From Psoroptes ovis (Eukaryota; Arthropoda; Arachnida; Sarcoptiformes; Psoroptidae): DNA of 64,000 bases. The notes under the pieces are model-generated. The model was not told where the DNA came from, searched no databases, and saw only the letters and a list, made by a program, of their open reading frames with translations. How positions within the stretch are numbered: position 1 is the stretch's first letter; the number at the start of each line of letters is the position of its first letter. Shown piece by piece: positions 12,301 to 23,964 of this stretch. The stretch lies in the NCBI GenBank assembly GCA_002943765.1, contig PQWQ01000009.1:124001-188000 (forward strand), given 5' to 3'. A program made the position numbers and the translations under genes.

Positions 12301-15300
12301 AACAAACAACGATGGTAATAAGATTTTCGTTATTTTTATTTTTCGTTATCTGCCACCCTTTCACTAAACTTTTTTTTCTGTTTTTACTTTATAACTATTT
12401 GTTGAAAATTACAATAGTGTGCAAAAATAGAAAATAATGTTCAAAATATTCAATTTAATCAATTTTAAGACTGAAAATTCATTGGAAATTTTGTTTGTAG
12501 TTTTCACAGAGTTGTCCGCAAAGTTTTCGCCGATTTTCAACATTGATTCCAATTGATTCGATAGAAATCAATTTACTGGATAACCTGATGTAATTTTTGC
12601 TTTTTTGTTTCATGTTTTCTTGGTGAATATATTTCTCAATTAAATTATTTTCACAATGAAGAAAACAAGTGAAAAATTATTCTCAAATTTCCATTAAACA
12701 TTCAATTCCATTTTGTTTTGTTTTGTTCGGTTTTAAAGTTTCTTACTATTTTTTTTTTTTTTTTTGTTTCTTCGACTAAAATTTTGATTTTCGCACAAAC
12801 ATTAACATTTCCAGTAAATCATTATATTCGATGCAATAACATTAATCGATAATCTATACAATTTTATTGTATATTAATGTAATTTTTTAATGCATATTTA
12901 ACGTGTGTAGCACAATATGTTTGGCTATTTTATTCGATTAATGCTGCATAATGTTTGCATTTGAAATTTATTATGAAGAAAAAAAAACTGAAATTAAATT
13001 CAATAGAAGAAAATAGGGGAAATTCACGAAGAATTTTTGAATAAATTCAATGAAAAAACAGCATAATTTTGCTGTAGAAAAATTCACGAAAATTGTTTTC
13101 CCCCATTAAAATAATTGTAAATTACTAGAGAAGAGAAAAAAACTTACCAGAAGTTTTTTTACATTCGATACAACAAAATGTAAACAAAACAAACACTTAA
13201 TATTCTAAGATTTTGTTTAGCGTAAAAAATAAATAAAATAATATCATTATTTAAACAATTTTCAACGACAGTATCGATACATATTTAAGCATAAATATTA
13301 TCATGAAAATGAATCGAATAAACAAACAAAGAGCCAGTTATTCAAACAATAAATAGAAAAATAGTGAACCTTAAAACAATTATTTATACAAAAAACATTC
13401 TTTTTCCATCCAAAATTCCGTTACATTACACAACAATATGACGATAATATTGCATGTATTGATAATGATACTAATACTAATAACTGTGATAATACTGATA
13501 ATAATAAAATTATCAAACATTACATAATATTAATCTGAAAAATAAATATGTGAGAAGATAAAAAAATGAAAATGCATAAATGCATATGATGAAAACATAT
13601 TCTTAAACACAAATATTGTCATGTAATACATTTCGTAGTTTTTCATATTTTCTCTGATAAAACATTTACCAATATTTACTTTAACTGTAAATCACATGAT
13701 CAAATCATTAATAATCTTGATGATGATGGTGAAGATAATTTCAATCGATGATAACGGTGAAATAAATTGAATTTGAACAGAAAAAATCCACATAAATCGT
13801 CATTTTTCCACATCATTTTTTTTTCTATTGAAATAGCACTGCATCAAGCATCAATAATTGAGTGTTATTGGAGTTATTCTAAGAACAATTCCATTTCAAT
13901 TCACCTTAATTTAATAAAATGATAGCAATTTTATTATTTACTGTCACCGAAAAAAAAAAAAAACCATTTCAATTGTCATTCTTTTATTTTTCAGATAATT
14001 TATCCAGTACTCTATGGATCTCTATTCGACTATTGTTATAATAATAATGACAATAATAATTTTCAAGATGCGAATGATAATATCTTTATCATCAAAGATA
14101 ATAGAAAATCTAGCTATCTGTCTATCTATCTATTAATATTAAATTATTATTATCATCATCATTATTATTATCATTGATGTTTGATGTAAATAATAAAAAA
14201 TATGTGACAAAAAAAAATGAAATTATAATTCACAATTCTCGACACACATTATCAAAAAAAATTTTTAAATTATAAATGAAAATATATATTTTCTTTCACT
14301 ATTATTTAAAATTCTTGGAAATTGTTGAAACAAAACAAAAAACAATGACAATAATAGCAACTGCACCAACATCAACAGCAACAACAATCATTTCTTATTA
14401 TCATTTTCTTATTGTCATTGTTTTTGCTTTTTGCCATTTTTTCAGCTGAAAATTTTCAACGATTTTTTCCCTTTTTTATCAACGTTCAAATTTCACTTAT
14501 TTCATCATTTATTCTGTGTTTGTTTGTATGTGCGTGTATTGTCATTTAATGTTCATGTTTGTTTGTTTGTTTATTTTGTTTGATGAAATGAAAAGTATTT
14601 CAAAATTTTTCAATTCTTATTTATAAAAAGAAAAATACGAAAATATAATAATAAAACAAAACAAAAAACGAAAAACGAAGAATTGCAAAATGTTATTAAA
14701 GTTATTAATAATTCTATCATTGAATTGTGTTGAAAAATAAATAAAATATAATTGAAGATTTTTGTTATTTCTCCCGTTCATTCTATGTACTTTCATGTAC
14801 GAATGATACAAAAAAGAATTGGAAATAATAGAAATGAAATGAAAAATATAAATAAACATTCATTTTGTCTGGTAAGTATGGTGTTGTTGTATGTGTTTGT
14901 ATGAATGTATGTTTATTCTTAACACATCTTTCATTATAAATTGTCAACAATAATAATGTTTTTTTTTCTCTTTTGTTTGTACCGAAATGAAAACTAAGAA
15001 AAAATATTTTGAAACAAAATACGAAAATACGAAAAATCACATACAAAGAGTAAATGTGAAACAATTTTCATTTTGTCGATTTTTTGTTGTTTTCATTCTA
15101 TTTTCCATTATATAAAATTCATCAATATGCGGTTTCTCTTTACTTGCGATAAGTTTATTTCGTATGTGTGTGTGTGTTGGGTAAGTTAGTTGTTCTTGCA
15201 TCGTATTTGTGTACAGTGAAAATAAATGAACGAAATGAAATGAGAAATGAACGAGAAATTATCGAGAAATTAAGTCAAAAATAATTGTCGTATGTGTTTA

Positions 15301-16868
15301 GGTTCATATGTTTGGGGCTGTATTCCATGCCGTATGCCATTCGATGAATATCCCTGAATATATTTTTCAAAGATATCAAAGATTTAAGAATAATAAACAA
15401 AAAAGAAAAACTGTCGATTAATCGTGTGTGTTTGTGCATTTATAAATTCATTCTTTTTTCCTTGTTTTTTTTTATTATTTGATTATTTCAAATAATTTCT
15501 TTATTTTATTATTTGTCTTTTCATTATTTAATTTTTTCATTTATCTACAAACAATTGTTGTTGTTTTTATCGAGGTTAAATGTGTTATCTGTCCATTCGG
15601 GTTATTTATATGATTATATATTTATGGGTATCAACGTATAAAAAAAAAATATTTCGATAAATTTTATTTTATTTAACATTGAATATTTCGGTCAGCTTTA
15701 TACTGGCTCTAAATGTGTATTAGTAGTGTGACGCCAGCAATCCATTCACCCAGTTAACGACTAGTCCAGTGCCAACCAAGCTAAACTAATCAAAAACCAA
15801 ACAAACAAACAGACCAACCAACCAATAATGATTAGAGAGAATAAGATACACTTTCACTACTTTGGACACGTTTTTCATTTTATTCTATTTTATATTTTTT
15901 CTTTAAATTCATTTTTTCCAACTCTCATTTCATTTCATTCATAATGAATGAAATGAAAATGATTCGTTAATTTCATATTGTTTGGTTCAACAAAAAAAAA
16001 AAAAAAAAAATATTAATGTGGTTTGTTTGTATAAATCTAACACATGTTAAGCTGATTTTTATTTTTGTTATATTTGTAATTTTTATAAACAAATATTGAT
16101 TACGTTACCATGGTGCGTGACATGTATTCGCAGATAGATTTATGTATATGATTATTTCTTTTTGTCTCATTTTATTTATCATCAAAGTTTGTGTTATTTC
16201 AAACTGATATCATAAAAAAAAGAATCCATTTTCAATTACGCTTTTTATTGCCATTTGCTTGATTTTTTTTCTCTGTACAAAATATCGCTGTGATTTATCC
16301 ATAGATCTTATCATTGAAAAAACTTACGACAATCAATCAATCAATCTTTATTTATTCTTTCAATTATTATTCGGAAATTCTCCCTTTTTTATTGATATTT
16401 CATACGAATTTTCTGATTAATTACGATTTGAATTTGTTGACGAAGAAAAAAAGCAATTATTTGCAATGATTTACATTTCTATTTACATTCACAACCATCA
16501 TTAAAATGGTCTATTTTTGGACAGATTTCACTCGAATATATTTAGTTATATATTGATATTTTTTTCCATAAAAATATCTGATACGAATAATGCGGAAGAA
16601 TTAATTATCAATCGAAATTTATCATTCAATCACATTTAAATTAAAAATGCTATCGTTTTCGATTGCCTCAAGAATCTAATTTGAATTCCAATTTCAAAAT
16701 TCTTTGAATAAGTGAGACACAATTCAATTGCTGACATACTTTGATCGATTGCAGCTATATCATTATTATTATTATTATTATTTCAATAATCGATATGATA
16801 ATGATATTTTTGACACCATCATCATCTTCATCATTTTTGATTTGATCAAAATTCAATAATAATCTATA

Positions 16869-16897
16869 TTGTCAATATATAATATATATATTGACAA
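16869..16897. repeat. Perfect inverted repeat (13-bp arms)
   Basis: Arms TTGTCAATATATA and TATATATTGACAA separated by 3 bases. It could extrude as a cruciform or be a binding site for a dimeric factor; too short for a microRNA precursor. Confidence 0.8.
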
Positions 16898-18345
16898 ATT
16901 TATTTTTCCACAAACCGAAAAAATAAACGCGACAACAAGAAAATGATATTTTGATTATCAATCAAATTCTTAATGTGCACAATATTTTCGCTTATTGTTT
17001 TTTAATTTTCGAGCGAAAAATTCTGATCAAAACAAATTGATTTTTGCATTTTTTTTTCGTTTTCGCAAAACACAATCATTAATAAATGTTTAGTAGAATA
17101 GCAAGATAATAGATAGTGGGCTAAAATCTAATCAAACTTAATGGAATTTTCCATTTATTCGTTGATTCATTTGAATCGAATACCAACAAAAATGAATGAT
17201 AATCTTTTTTCTTCTTCTATTTTACACTCACACATACACGCATATCCACATATTTTCAACCAAATAATAATAATTTCATTTAATCATCAATGATTATCTG
17301 TCAATGGTGATTATCATCTTATTTTTCTTGGCGAACACGAACATAAAAAACGGAAACAAAGATTCAATATTTATGCTCGAATGTGTTAACATGGATATTT
17401 GAATTCTATGTAATGAAGTGTTTGTTGTATTTGTGCGAATTAATCTTTTGAAAGATGATTCAAGGAAAAATCAAAATATTACTTACCACTTTTCACTGTT
17501 GTTTGATGTGCTTTATTTGTAGTAATGAAGATTTGTTTTAAATTTAGATCAATTGTTCACTTTTTTTTATGAATTGATTTCAAAATTTTTTCTCTATTTG
17601 ATATGATCGATTTTATCACTTTATTTTTTATTATTGAATATAATGTCGTTGAAATGATGAAATGATTTTCGAATTGATTAACTATTTTGTATGAAATGAG
17701 AATTTCAATAACTGTGAAATGATTTTGATAAATAATTGATGAATCAACAAAGAAAATCGAAAAACAAAATTTATAATTAAGAATTTGAAAATGTTTTTTT
17801 TTGCTTTCACTTCAAAATATATTCTCAAATTGAACTTCAGAATTTTATTGACTTTCGGCAATTTTAATTTACAAAATTATATAATTTGATTATCTTTTTG
17901 TTTGAAACCATTCATTCTATGAATAAATTTTGCCGAAATTTCATGCATTGAATATATATTTTTCGATTTTCTTTGAAAAAACAAAACAATTCAATGAATT
18001 CGATGATATTATTATCATTTGTTAGAGGTGATGATTATTATTCTAAGATTCTTAAAATATAAAAAAAAATATTAACACATCAAATGATGTATTATTAATA
18101 ATAATTTATTGATAAAATTATCATATTTTATAATTTGAAATTCATTGTATAATTTATACACCGATTCTATTTGACACATCCTTTGCTATGATTAGTATGA
18201 GAATTATTATTAATATTTTTTTACAATCATTAGATGAATTATTGCAGCCCATTTTTCATATTCTACTTTCATTCTATTTCGACATCATTAATGTTGATTG
18301 AATTCGGAATCTTTTTCTTTCAATTTTATTTTTTGTTTTTCATTA

Positions 18346-18596
18346 TGGAAACAATAAGTTAATCATTTATTTATCAAATTAAACAAAAATACTTAATGTG
18401 AACAAATTAAAAAACACAATCATTTAGACACATTTTCATTGAGCATTTCGTTTCATATTAACATTTTAACATCATTTTTCTTTCTTAAAAAAAAAAAAAC
18501 AACTTGAAAAATAAACATACTAATGTGGCGTTTTTATATTTTTTTTTTTTTTTGTTTGTTTTTTTCGATCACTGTCATCGGTCAATATTTTCACCA
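18346..18596 (-). repeat. BEL/Pao 3' LTR
   Basis: 251 bp, TG...CA on either strand. It holds the last codons and the TGA stop of the polyprotein (18575-18596). It differs from the other copy only by three extra A and three extra T in two homopolymer runs. Confidence 0.96.
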
Positions 18597-21500
18597 TTCC
18601 TCCCCTCCGCTTGACATTCCAACGGGACGATTTTTTGTGCAGCTCTTTCCACAACTTTACCATCGACTTCCAGCTTATATGTTCGAACGATCCCAGCGTT
18701 ATCCTTTACTTGACCAGTGATTGTGCCCATCTTCCAAGTGTATGCTGGACTATTTTCGTCTACGATCAATACTTTATCATTAATTTCTAACATATCATAA
18801 CGGTTTGAATTTTGATGATAATTGCGTAGTTCTTTCAAATAAACATTTTTATACGTTTTCCAAGCGCTGTTTATATGTCGTTCCGTTGATCGCCAATGCT
18901 TAATCAGATTTCCTGTTATTCCATTTCTCGGTGGTACCATCGTATCGGAACAATTATAACCATATATCAAATGATTTGGGGTTAAGATGTATGATTCAGT
19001 GTGAACCAAAGGACGTCTATTCATACGCGATTGTATTTCATACAGAACTAATTTCATTTGTTTGCTTGAGATTTTACGTTGCCAAACGATGCTTTTAAAT
19101 GCTCTTTTCATCGTCTTAATTAATGCTTCATAAAATCCACCACGGAATGGTGCGCCGGGAGTTATGAATCGCCAATCAAACCTTTCCCGCATGATTCTGA
19201 ACGATTCGTTGAAAAGGCGTCCCAGTCTTTTCAAATTCGGGCCATTGTCAGAAAAGACGACTAATGGTCGTCTATTCAGTGCGGCAAATATCCGAAATGC
19301 GTCGCATATTTCTTCTGCGGTTGCTTTTTCGACGATTTCAAAATGGACAGCTCGCGTTACACAACATGTAAAGATGATTCCAATCGTTTTCGGCTCTGTT
19401 TTTAATTCAAATAAATCTATACCAATATTCTCAAACGGTTTGCTACGATTAAGTCGTTCTCTTGGTGGATTTCCTTTGAAGACCTCCAAGGCTTTAGCGG
19501 TTATTTGTTTGCAATGGCTACAATTATGTTTAATTTTTTTCATTAATCGTCGTGCTCCAGGGATGAAATACATCATTCTTAAATTCGTCAATGAATATTC
19601 CACTGAACCATGCCCATCTTCATCGTGTAAGTGTTTTAAAAACGCAATCGTAAATTTACAATTCGGTAAAACAATCGGGTATTTTTCATCATAATCTAAT
19701 TCAGCTTGTTCCAACCTGGTCAGACATCGTACCACATTATTTTCGTCATTGAATAATCGATAATTCGATTTAAATTCATCGTCGATGTAGCATTGTTGAT
19801 TAATCTTGATCAATATAGTGAGTTCGTCTTTATCTTTGTCGATCGAATATTTCCACTGGTCATCTTGTTCGCTAATATATTTTATCCATTCATTGTACGT
19901 TAAGTTTTGATTCAAATTCACGCCTTTGACGCTGTCACATTTTTCATTTGGTTTGTCACTGGTTTGAATTATGCCAATGGTTACGTTTTCTCCCAACATT
20001 TCCGTGATATTGATATGATGAATATCATATAATTCTTTTGTGGCAACGCCTCTTGTGAATGCATCTGCAGGATTTTGTTTGCCGGATATGTGTCTAATAT
20101 TGATTATCTTCGATCGAATGTTGTACAAATGTACTGCCACGGGAAACGGATACTTATTAATATCGTCTGTCAATCGATTGATGTTATCCATGCTATCTGA
20201 CCATAACACAATAGATCTAGGTTTAAGAATTTCGGTCAAGTTGTATCCAATGTTGGCTCCCCAATTCAACGCCAATAATTCGCCGCTCACTATTTTCCGT
20301 GGTTTAATTAATTTCGATTTTGCAAATATCAACGTGGTTTCCTCGCCATTACTTAGATAACATGCGACACCGATTGCATACTGATTGGCATCTACAAATA
20401 TCAATAAATCGAATTCTTCAACTGTCTGATTAAAGATTCTGCGATTAAATTTAAATTCTTTGATCAATTGTAAATCATTTATTATCAAATTGGCTTTACG
20501 TAATAATTTCGGTTCTAATGGAGTGTCCCAATCATAACCCGCGTTCCAACATTCATGAATCAACAACTTCATTTTCAATGTTGATGCCAATACGAAACCG
20601 AATGGATCATAGATTGATGCATAGTATTGTAACAATTTACGCTTAGTAATTTCACCTTGTTCATTAAAATCGGGAATATCTATTTTCATGTTGTCATCTT
20701 CAGTCCATTCGATACCCAATACTTTGGTTTCAGCTAATCGATCATTCCATGATAAATTCAATTCTAAATCTGATGTGCGCCATTTTCGTAACTCCATGGA
20801 TGCATCATTAAATATTTCTTGACTTTCATGTTTCAATTTCTCAATACTCAATGAATCTTTCGCTGACATAACCAAGTCATCAACATATAAACCATTCCTA
20901 ATCGCCTCGACTGTTTGTGGAAACCTATTTTCGTATTTTTTCAAATGATGATAAATTACTGCATAAAGAATAAAAGGGCTTGAAGATAGACCGAACGGTA
21001 AACGATTAAATTGGTAACACACAAGTTTGTTGCATTGAGTTATCCACAAAAATTTAACAAATTTCTTATGTTCATTTTGTATCATTACGTTATGGAATGC
21101 AGATTTAATGTCACTGATCACAGCAATCGATTGTAATCGGAAAAATAATAATGATCTAATTATCTGCCACGAAGTCACTCCTTTGAATATTGCTTTGTTT
21201 AGCGGCTTAATACCACTTGAAGCATTAAATACCATTCTTAACTTCGTTGTATTTTTATCACTACGTGTCACCACAAAGTGTGGCATATGGTATCCTTCGG
21301 CTGGCTTCAAGGCTGTTTGTTCAATAATTTGATTTTCTTCCATTTCACTTATCAACGCTTGATATTGTTGTCGTCGTTCATCATTCATTCGCTTCACCAT
21401 ATTTTCAACTTGTCTTTTTGCTGTTTCAAAATTTGTATCGACTTCTACATTGGGTATGAACGGGAGCTTTACCACATATCGTTTTAAATCTTCATCATAT

Positions 21501-23617
21501 TTCATTTGTTCACTATTGCAATAATCATTTAAGAACTTGGCCATCGCTTTCTGATCTTCAGATTCTACATCAATATCTAAAATAGCGTCATTTTCTGGTA
21601 ACTGATGCACATTCAATAATACGTTTACATTTGCTGTTACGCCATAAACAACCCATCCAAGGGTTGTGCGTTTTGCCATTATCTCTTCATTGATTCGTTT
21701 TTCTTCTGTATGTTGTAATCGATTAATGTTGTCAAGGCCGACAAGTATTTCAACTGGTTGTTGTTCATCGATAAAGTCAATATTTTCACTTTGTAATATC
21801 TTTTGATTTTCTTTATTCATACATTCGAAATGTAATTGATCAATTTTGTCATTTAAACGAAATTCCAAATCTTTATACGACCCATCCCAGACAGGAAGCG
21901 ATAAATTTACTTTGTAATGACCTGCTGAAGTAGGTTTCGACTTGCTTAATGTATCCATAAAAATTGGTTCAGCTCGATATGTTGATAAATTCAATTTATT
22001 TATCAATGCTGGTGCAATAAATGATGTTCCGGCTCCTTCATCAAATACTATTCTTACTTTGTGTCCATTTATCTTGGTGGTCAATGTCTTGTGAAGACTT
22101 TTCGCATTCGTGCTCAATAACGCTGTGCTATTTGACGCTGAATCACTCGAAGCTGATGTTGTTGGCATTGTCATTATTAAATTTTCTGACGTGGTTGGTT
22201 TCATTACGTTTTCACGGAAGCATACATGCGTTTGATGATTGTAATTACATTTTTTGCACCTATACGATCCTTGACAATCTCGACTTGTGTGTCCGCCATT
22301 ACCACACTTGAAGCATAATCGATTTTGTACCATGAATCGTCTTTTCTCATCAGCGGTTAATGTACACCTCTCGGACTCGTGTTGACCATCTGAGAAGAAA
22401 CACATATTATCTTGTGTCGCAACCATAACATTACTTGATCTAGTATTACCAGTGACTTTCGATTTGTCTCTTTGAACATACGGATTTGAAATGAATCTGG
22501 CAGTAATTGCTTGCTTTCGGCTCAGTCCTCGTCTCAAATACTCTTCAATATGTGTAAGATTTAATTCCTCATCGTGACCAATATGTTGATGATGTGTTTC
22601 GTCAATTTTGGTCATAACAAATGTTGCTAAATGATAATCTTCGTTCTGTAAGTTGGTAACATTGAGCGTGTCGATGACTGAAATCACTACTTCCAACAAT
22701 AATTCGTAATCTTTTAATTGTGGTCGAAAAGACAAGAATGGTGCATTCTGTATTTTTCGTGTTAACGCTGGTATTATTTGATGTCGACAACCATAATGTT
22801 TATCTAATACACTCAAAACTTCGTCCATTCTCGGATTCCTTCTGTCGATGCGATTCAATAAATATCGGTGATTAACCGGCAGTAAATCTTGAATTTCTTT
22901 CAATTTATTTTTTCCACCATCAATTTCGGGATTGTCAATGATATAATGTTCTATATCTTCTCTAAACTTTTGATATTCAATAGGATCACCTGAAAATTTT
23001 TGAATTTGTTTTGGTTGAACTCTCACAGCTCCTGGTCGAGGTTGGTATCGCATTTGTTGCCAGACATTGAAATTATTATTGTTATTGAGATTAGCATTGT
23101 CATTAGACATCTGTTCGTGATTTGGTGTACTTGTTCTTCTATTTTGATGAGTTGCGAATGAACCATTAAAATTTGAGCAGGTTATAAAGGCTTCCATTTG
23201 TTCAAATCGTTCAATTAATTTTATATGATCTTCGTTTATGTTCGGATATATACATTGAATAGTTTTGATCTGTTTTACAGCTTCTTGAACTTCTTTAATT
23301 TGATTTCTATCGTTATTCTGTTCAATATTTTTTATGCCATCTCGTACTGTTTGTATAGTTTTTACGTACGAAAATATGATATCTATTCCACTTTTTCTAC
23401 TCATCAATTGTTGAACCAATTCGTCTTTTTTAGCTGTTAACATCTCGGCTGTGAAATCACAATATTCTTGATGAAGTTGTTCAATCTCTTTTATATCAAT
23501 ATCGTATTTTCTTCTGAACACATTGAATTCCGTTATGTCGATTTTTCTCATCAATTCCTTTGTTCGTATTTCATCATCATCAATAACGGAATGGTTTGTT
23601 TTCTTTTTTCTGCTCAT
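18575..23617 (-). CDS. BEL/Pao gag-pol polyprotein
   Basis: 1680 residues from the chosen start. Order: charged, helix-rich Gag N-terminus; DUF1759-type Gag region near 205-350; CCHC knuckle at 435-448 followed by a second Cys/His cluster; DUF1758-type aspartic protease with D526 in a D-E-G-A context; reverse transcriptase with YVDD at 911-914; RNase H with conserved D, E and D; integrase with an H2C2 zinc motif and core D1401, D1457, E1497; then a C-terminal DUF5641-type domain. Domain order and the last domain identify BEL/Pao. The frame is open up to an ATG at 23740, but that ATG and the first seven residues lie in the 5' LTR; the ATG at 23617, opening with MSRKKK, is the likelier start. 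The stop lies in the 3' LTR, so the purine tract is translated. No internal stop or frameshift. Confidence 0.95.
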   Translation of the reverse strand: MSRKKKTNHSVIDDDEIRTKELMRKIDITEFNVFRRKYDIDIKEIEQLHQEYCDFTAEMLTAKKDELVQQLMSRKSGIDIIFSYVKTIQTVRDGIKNIEQNNDRNQIKEVQEAVKQIKTIQCIYPNINEDHIKLIERFEQMEAFITCSNFNGSFATHQNRRTSTPNHEQMSNDNANLNNNNNFNVWQQMRYQPRPGAVRVQPKQIQKFSGDPIEYQKFREDIEHYIIDNPEIDGGKNKLKEIQDLLPVNHRYLLNRIDRRNPRMDEVLSVLDKHYGCRHQIIPALTRKIQNAPFLSFRPQLKDYELLLEVVISVIDTLNVTNLQNEDYHLATFVMTKIDETHHQHIGHDEELNLTHIEEYLRRGLSRKQAITARFISNPYVQRDKSKVTGNTRSSNVMVATQDNMCFFSDGQHESERCTLTADEKRRFMVQNRLCFKCGNGGHTSRDCQGSYRCKKCNYNHQTHVCFRENVMKPTTSENLIMTMPTTSASSDSASNSTALLSTNAKSLHKTLTTKINGHKVRIVFDEGAGTSFIAPALINKLNLSTYRAEPIFMDTLSKSKPTSAGHYKVNLSLPVWDGSYKDLEFRLNDKIDQLHFECMNKENQKILQSENIDFIDEQQPVEILVGLDNINRLQHTEEKRINEEIMAKRTTLGWVVYGVTANVNVLLNVHQLPENDAILDIDVESEDQKAMAKFLNDYCNSEQMKYDEDLKRYVVKLPFIPNVEVDTNFETAKRQVENMVKRMNDERRQQYQALISEMEENQIIEQTALKPAEGYHMPHFVVTRSDKNTTKLRMVFNASSGIKPLNKAIFKGVTSWQIIRSLLFFRLQSIAVISDIKSAFHNVMIQNEHKKFVKFLWITQCNKLVCYQFNRLPFGLSSSPFILYAVIYHHLKKYENRFPQTVEAIRNGLYVDDLVMSAKDSLSIEKLKHESQEIFNDASMELRKWRTSDLELNLSWNDRLAETKVLGIEWTEDDNMKIDIPDFNEQGEITKRKLLQYYASIYDPFGFVLASTLKMKLLIHECWNAGYDWDTPLEPKLLRKANLIINDLQLIKEFKFNRRIFNQTVEEFDLLIFVDANQYAIGVACYLSNGEETTLIFAKSKLIKPRKIVSGELLALNWGANIGYNLTEILKPRSIVLWSDSMDNINRLTDDINKYPFPVAVHLYNIRSKIINIRHISGKQNPADAFTRGVATKELYDIHHINITEMLGENVTIGIIQTSDKPNEKCDSVKGVNLNQNLTYNEWIKYISEQDDQWKYSIDKDKDELTILIKINQQCYIDDEFKSNYRLFNDENNVVRCLTRLEQAELDYDEKYPIVLPNCKFTIAFLKHLHDEDGHGSVEYSLTNLRMMYFIPGARRLMKKIKHNCSHCKQITAKALEVFKGNPPRERLNRSKPFENIGIDLFELKTEPKTIGIIFTCCVTRAVHFEIVEKATAEEICDAFRIFAALNRRPLVVFSDNGPNLKRLGRLFNESFRIMRERFDWRFITPGAPFRGGFYEALIKTMKRAFKSIVWQRKISSKQMKLVLYEIQSRMNRRPLVHTESYILTPNHLIYGYNCSDTMVPPRNGITGNLIKHWRSTERHINSAWKTYKNVYLKELRNYHQNSNRYDMLEINDKVLIVDENSPAYTWKMGTITGQVKDNAGIVRTYKLEVDGKVVERAAQKIVPLECQAEGRNGENIDR
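18597..18608 (-). promoter_or_regulatory. BEL/Pao polypurine tract
   Basis: On the minus strand GGAGGGGAGGAA directly precedes the 3' LTR. It is in frame with the polyprotein and encodes part of its last 12 residues. Confidence 0.85.
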
Positions 23618-23719
23618 GTTTGTTGACAATATCTGTTTGTACACAATGTGATCGAGTAACTTTACCAATTGAAACTTATTATACGCGGTGAGCTTTTGGT
23701 AGTTGGTGCTGATAACGAA

Positions 23720-23964
23720 TGGAAACAATAAGTTAATCATTTATTTATCAAATTAAACAAAAATACTTAATGTGAACAAATTAAAAAACACAATCATTTA
23801 GACACATTTTCATTGAGCATTTCGTTTCATATTAACATTTTAACATCATTTTTCTTTCTTAAAAAAAAAACAACTTGAAAAATAAACATACTAATGTGGC
23901 GTTTTTATATTTTTTTTTTTTGTTTGTTTTTTTCGATCACTGTCATCGGTCAATATTTTCACCA
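23720..23964 (-). repeat. BEL/Pao 5' LTR
   Basis: 245 bp. On the minus strand it ends with TTTCCA, and the interior begins TTCGTTATCAGC, in which I see no TGG-initial primer-binding site. Followed on the + side by the ATTA target duplication at 23965-23968. Confidence 0.96.

Larger units (their letters stand above)
4919..18341. other. Gene-poor AT-rich stretch, no gene recognised
   Basis: About 13.4 kb without a coding segment I can support. It is dominated by ATT/GAT/CAT trinucleotide runs, GAATGAAT/CATTCATT runs and homopolymers; long frames here translate to poly-Ile, Ser or Phe strings and are artefacts of these repeats. Items noted: a 24-base poly(A) at 6294-6317, a GGCGCC at 7862-7867, a perfect 7-bp hairpin at 9983-10001, a coding-like 28-codon minus-strand frame within 10960-11070, a less AT-rich patch at about 15690-15790 that could be an untranslated exon, and a 13-bp-arm inverted repeat at 16869-16897. 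It may be intergenic regulatory DNA or a very long intron. Confidence 0.5.
18346..23964 (-). mobile_element. Complete BEL/Pao LTR retrotransposon
   Basis: A 5619-bp element in reverse orientation bounded by LTRs at 23720-23964 (5', 245 bp) and 18346-18596 (3', 251 bp). On + the LTR starts TGG and ends CCA. Flanking 4-bp duplication ATTA at 18342-18345 and 23965-23968 fits the 4-6 bp duplications of BEL/Pao. The LTRs differ only in the length of an A run (13 versus 10) and a T run (15 versus 12). A 12-base purine tract abuts the 3' LTR. The interior is one intact frame with BEL order: gag, protease, reverse transcriptase, RNase H, integrase. Recent, possibly active. Confidence 0.97.

Noticed and set aside
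17481..17490. Consensus splice donor on the minus strand (GTAAGT), with similar ones near 13141 (minus) and 14872 and 15180 (plus)
   Set aside because: Not attached to any coding segment; such hexamers are expected several times by chance in 13 kb of this composition.
18523..22311. Plus-strand open frames of up to 176 codons inside the BEL element
   Set aside because: Antisense shadows of the intact polyprotein, with no family resemblance of their own.
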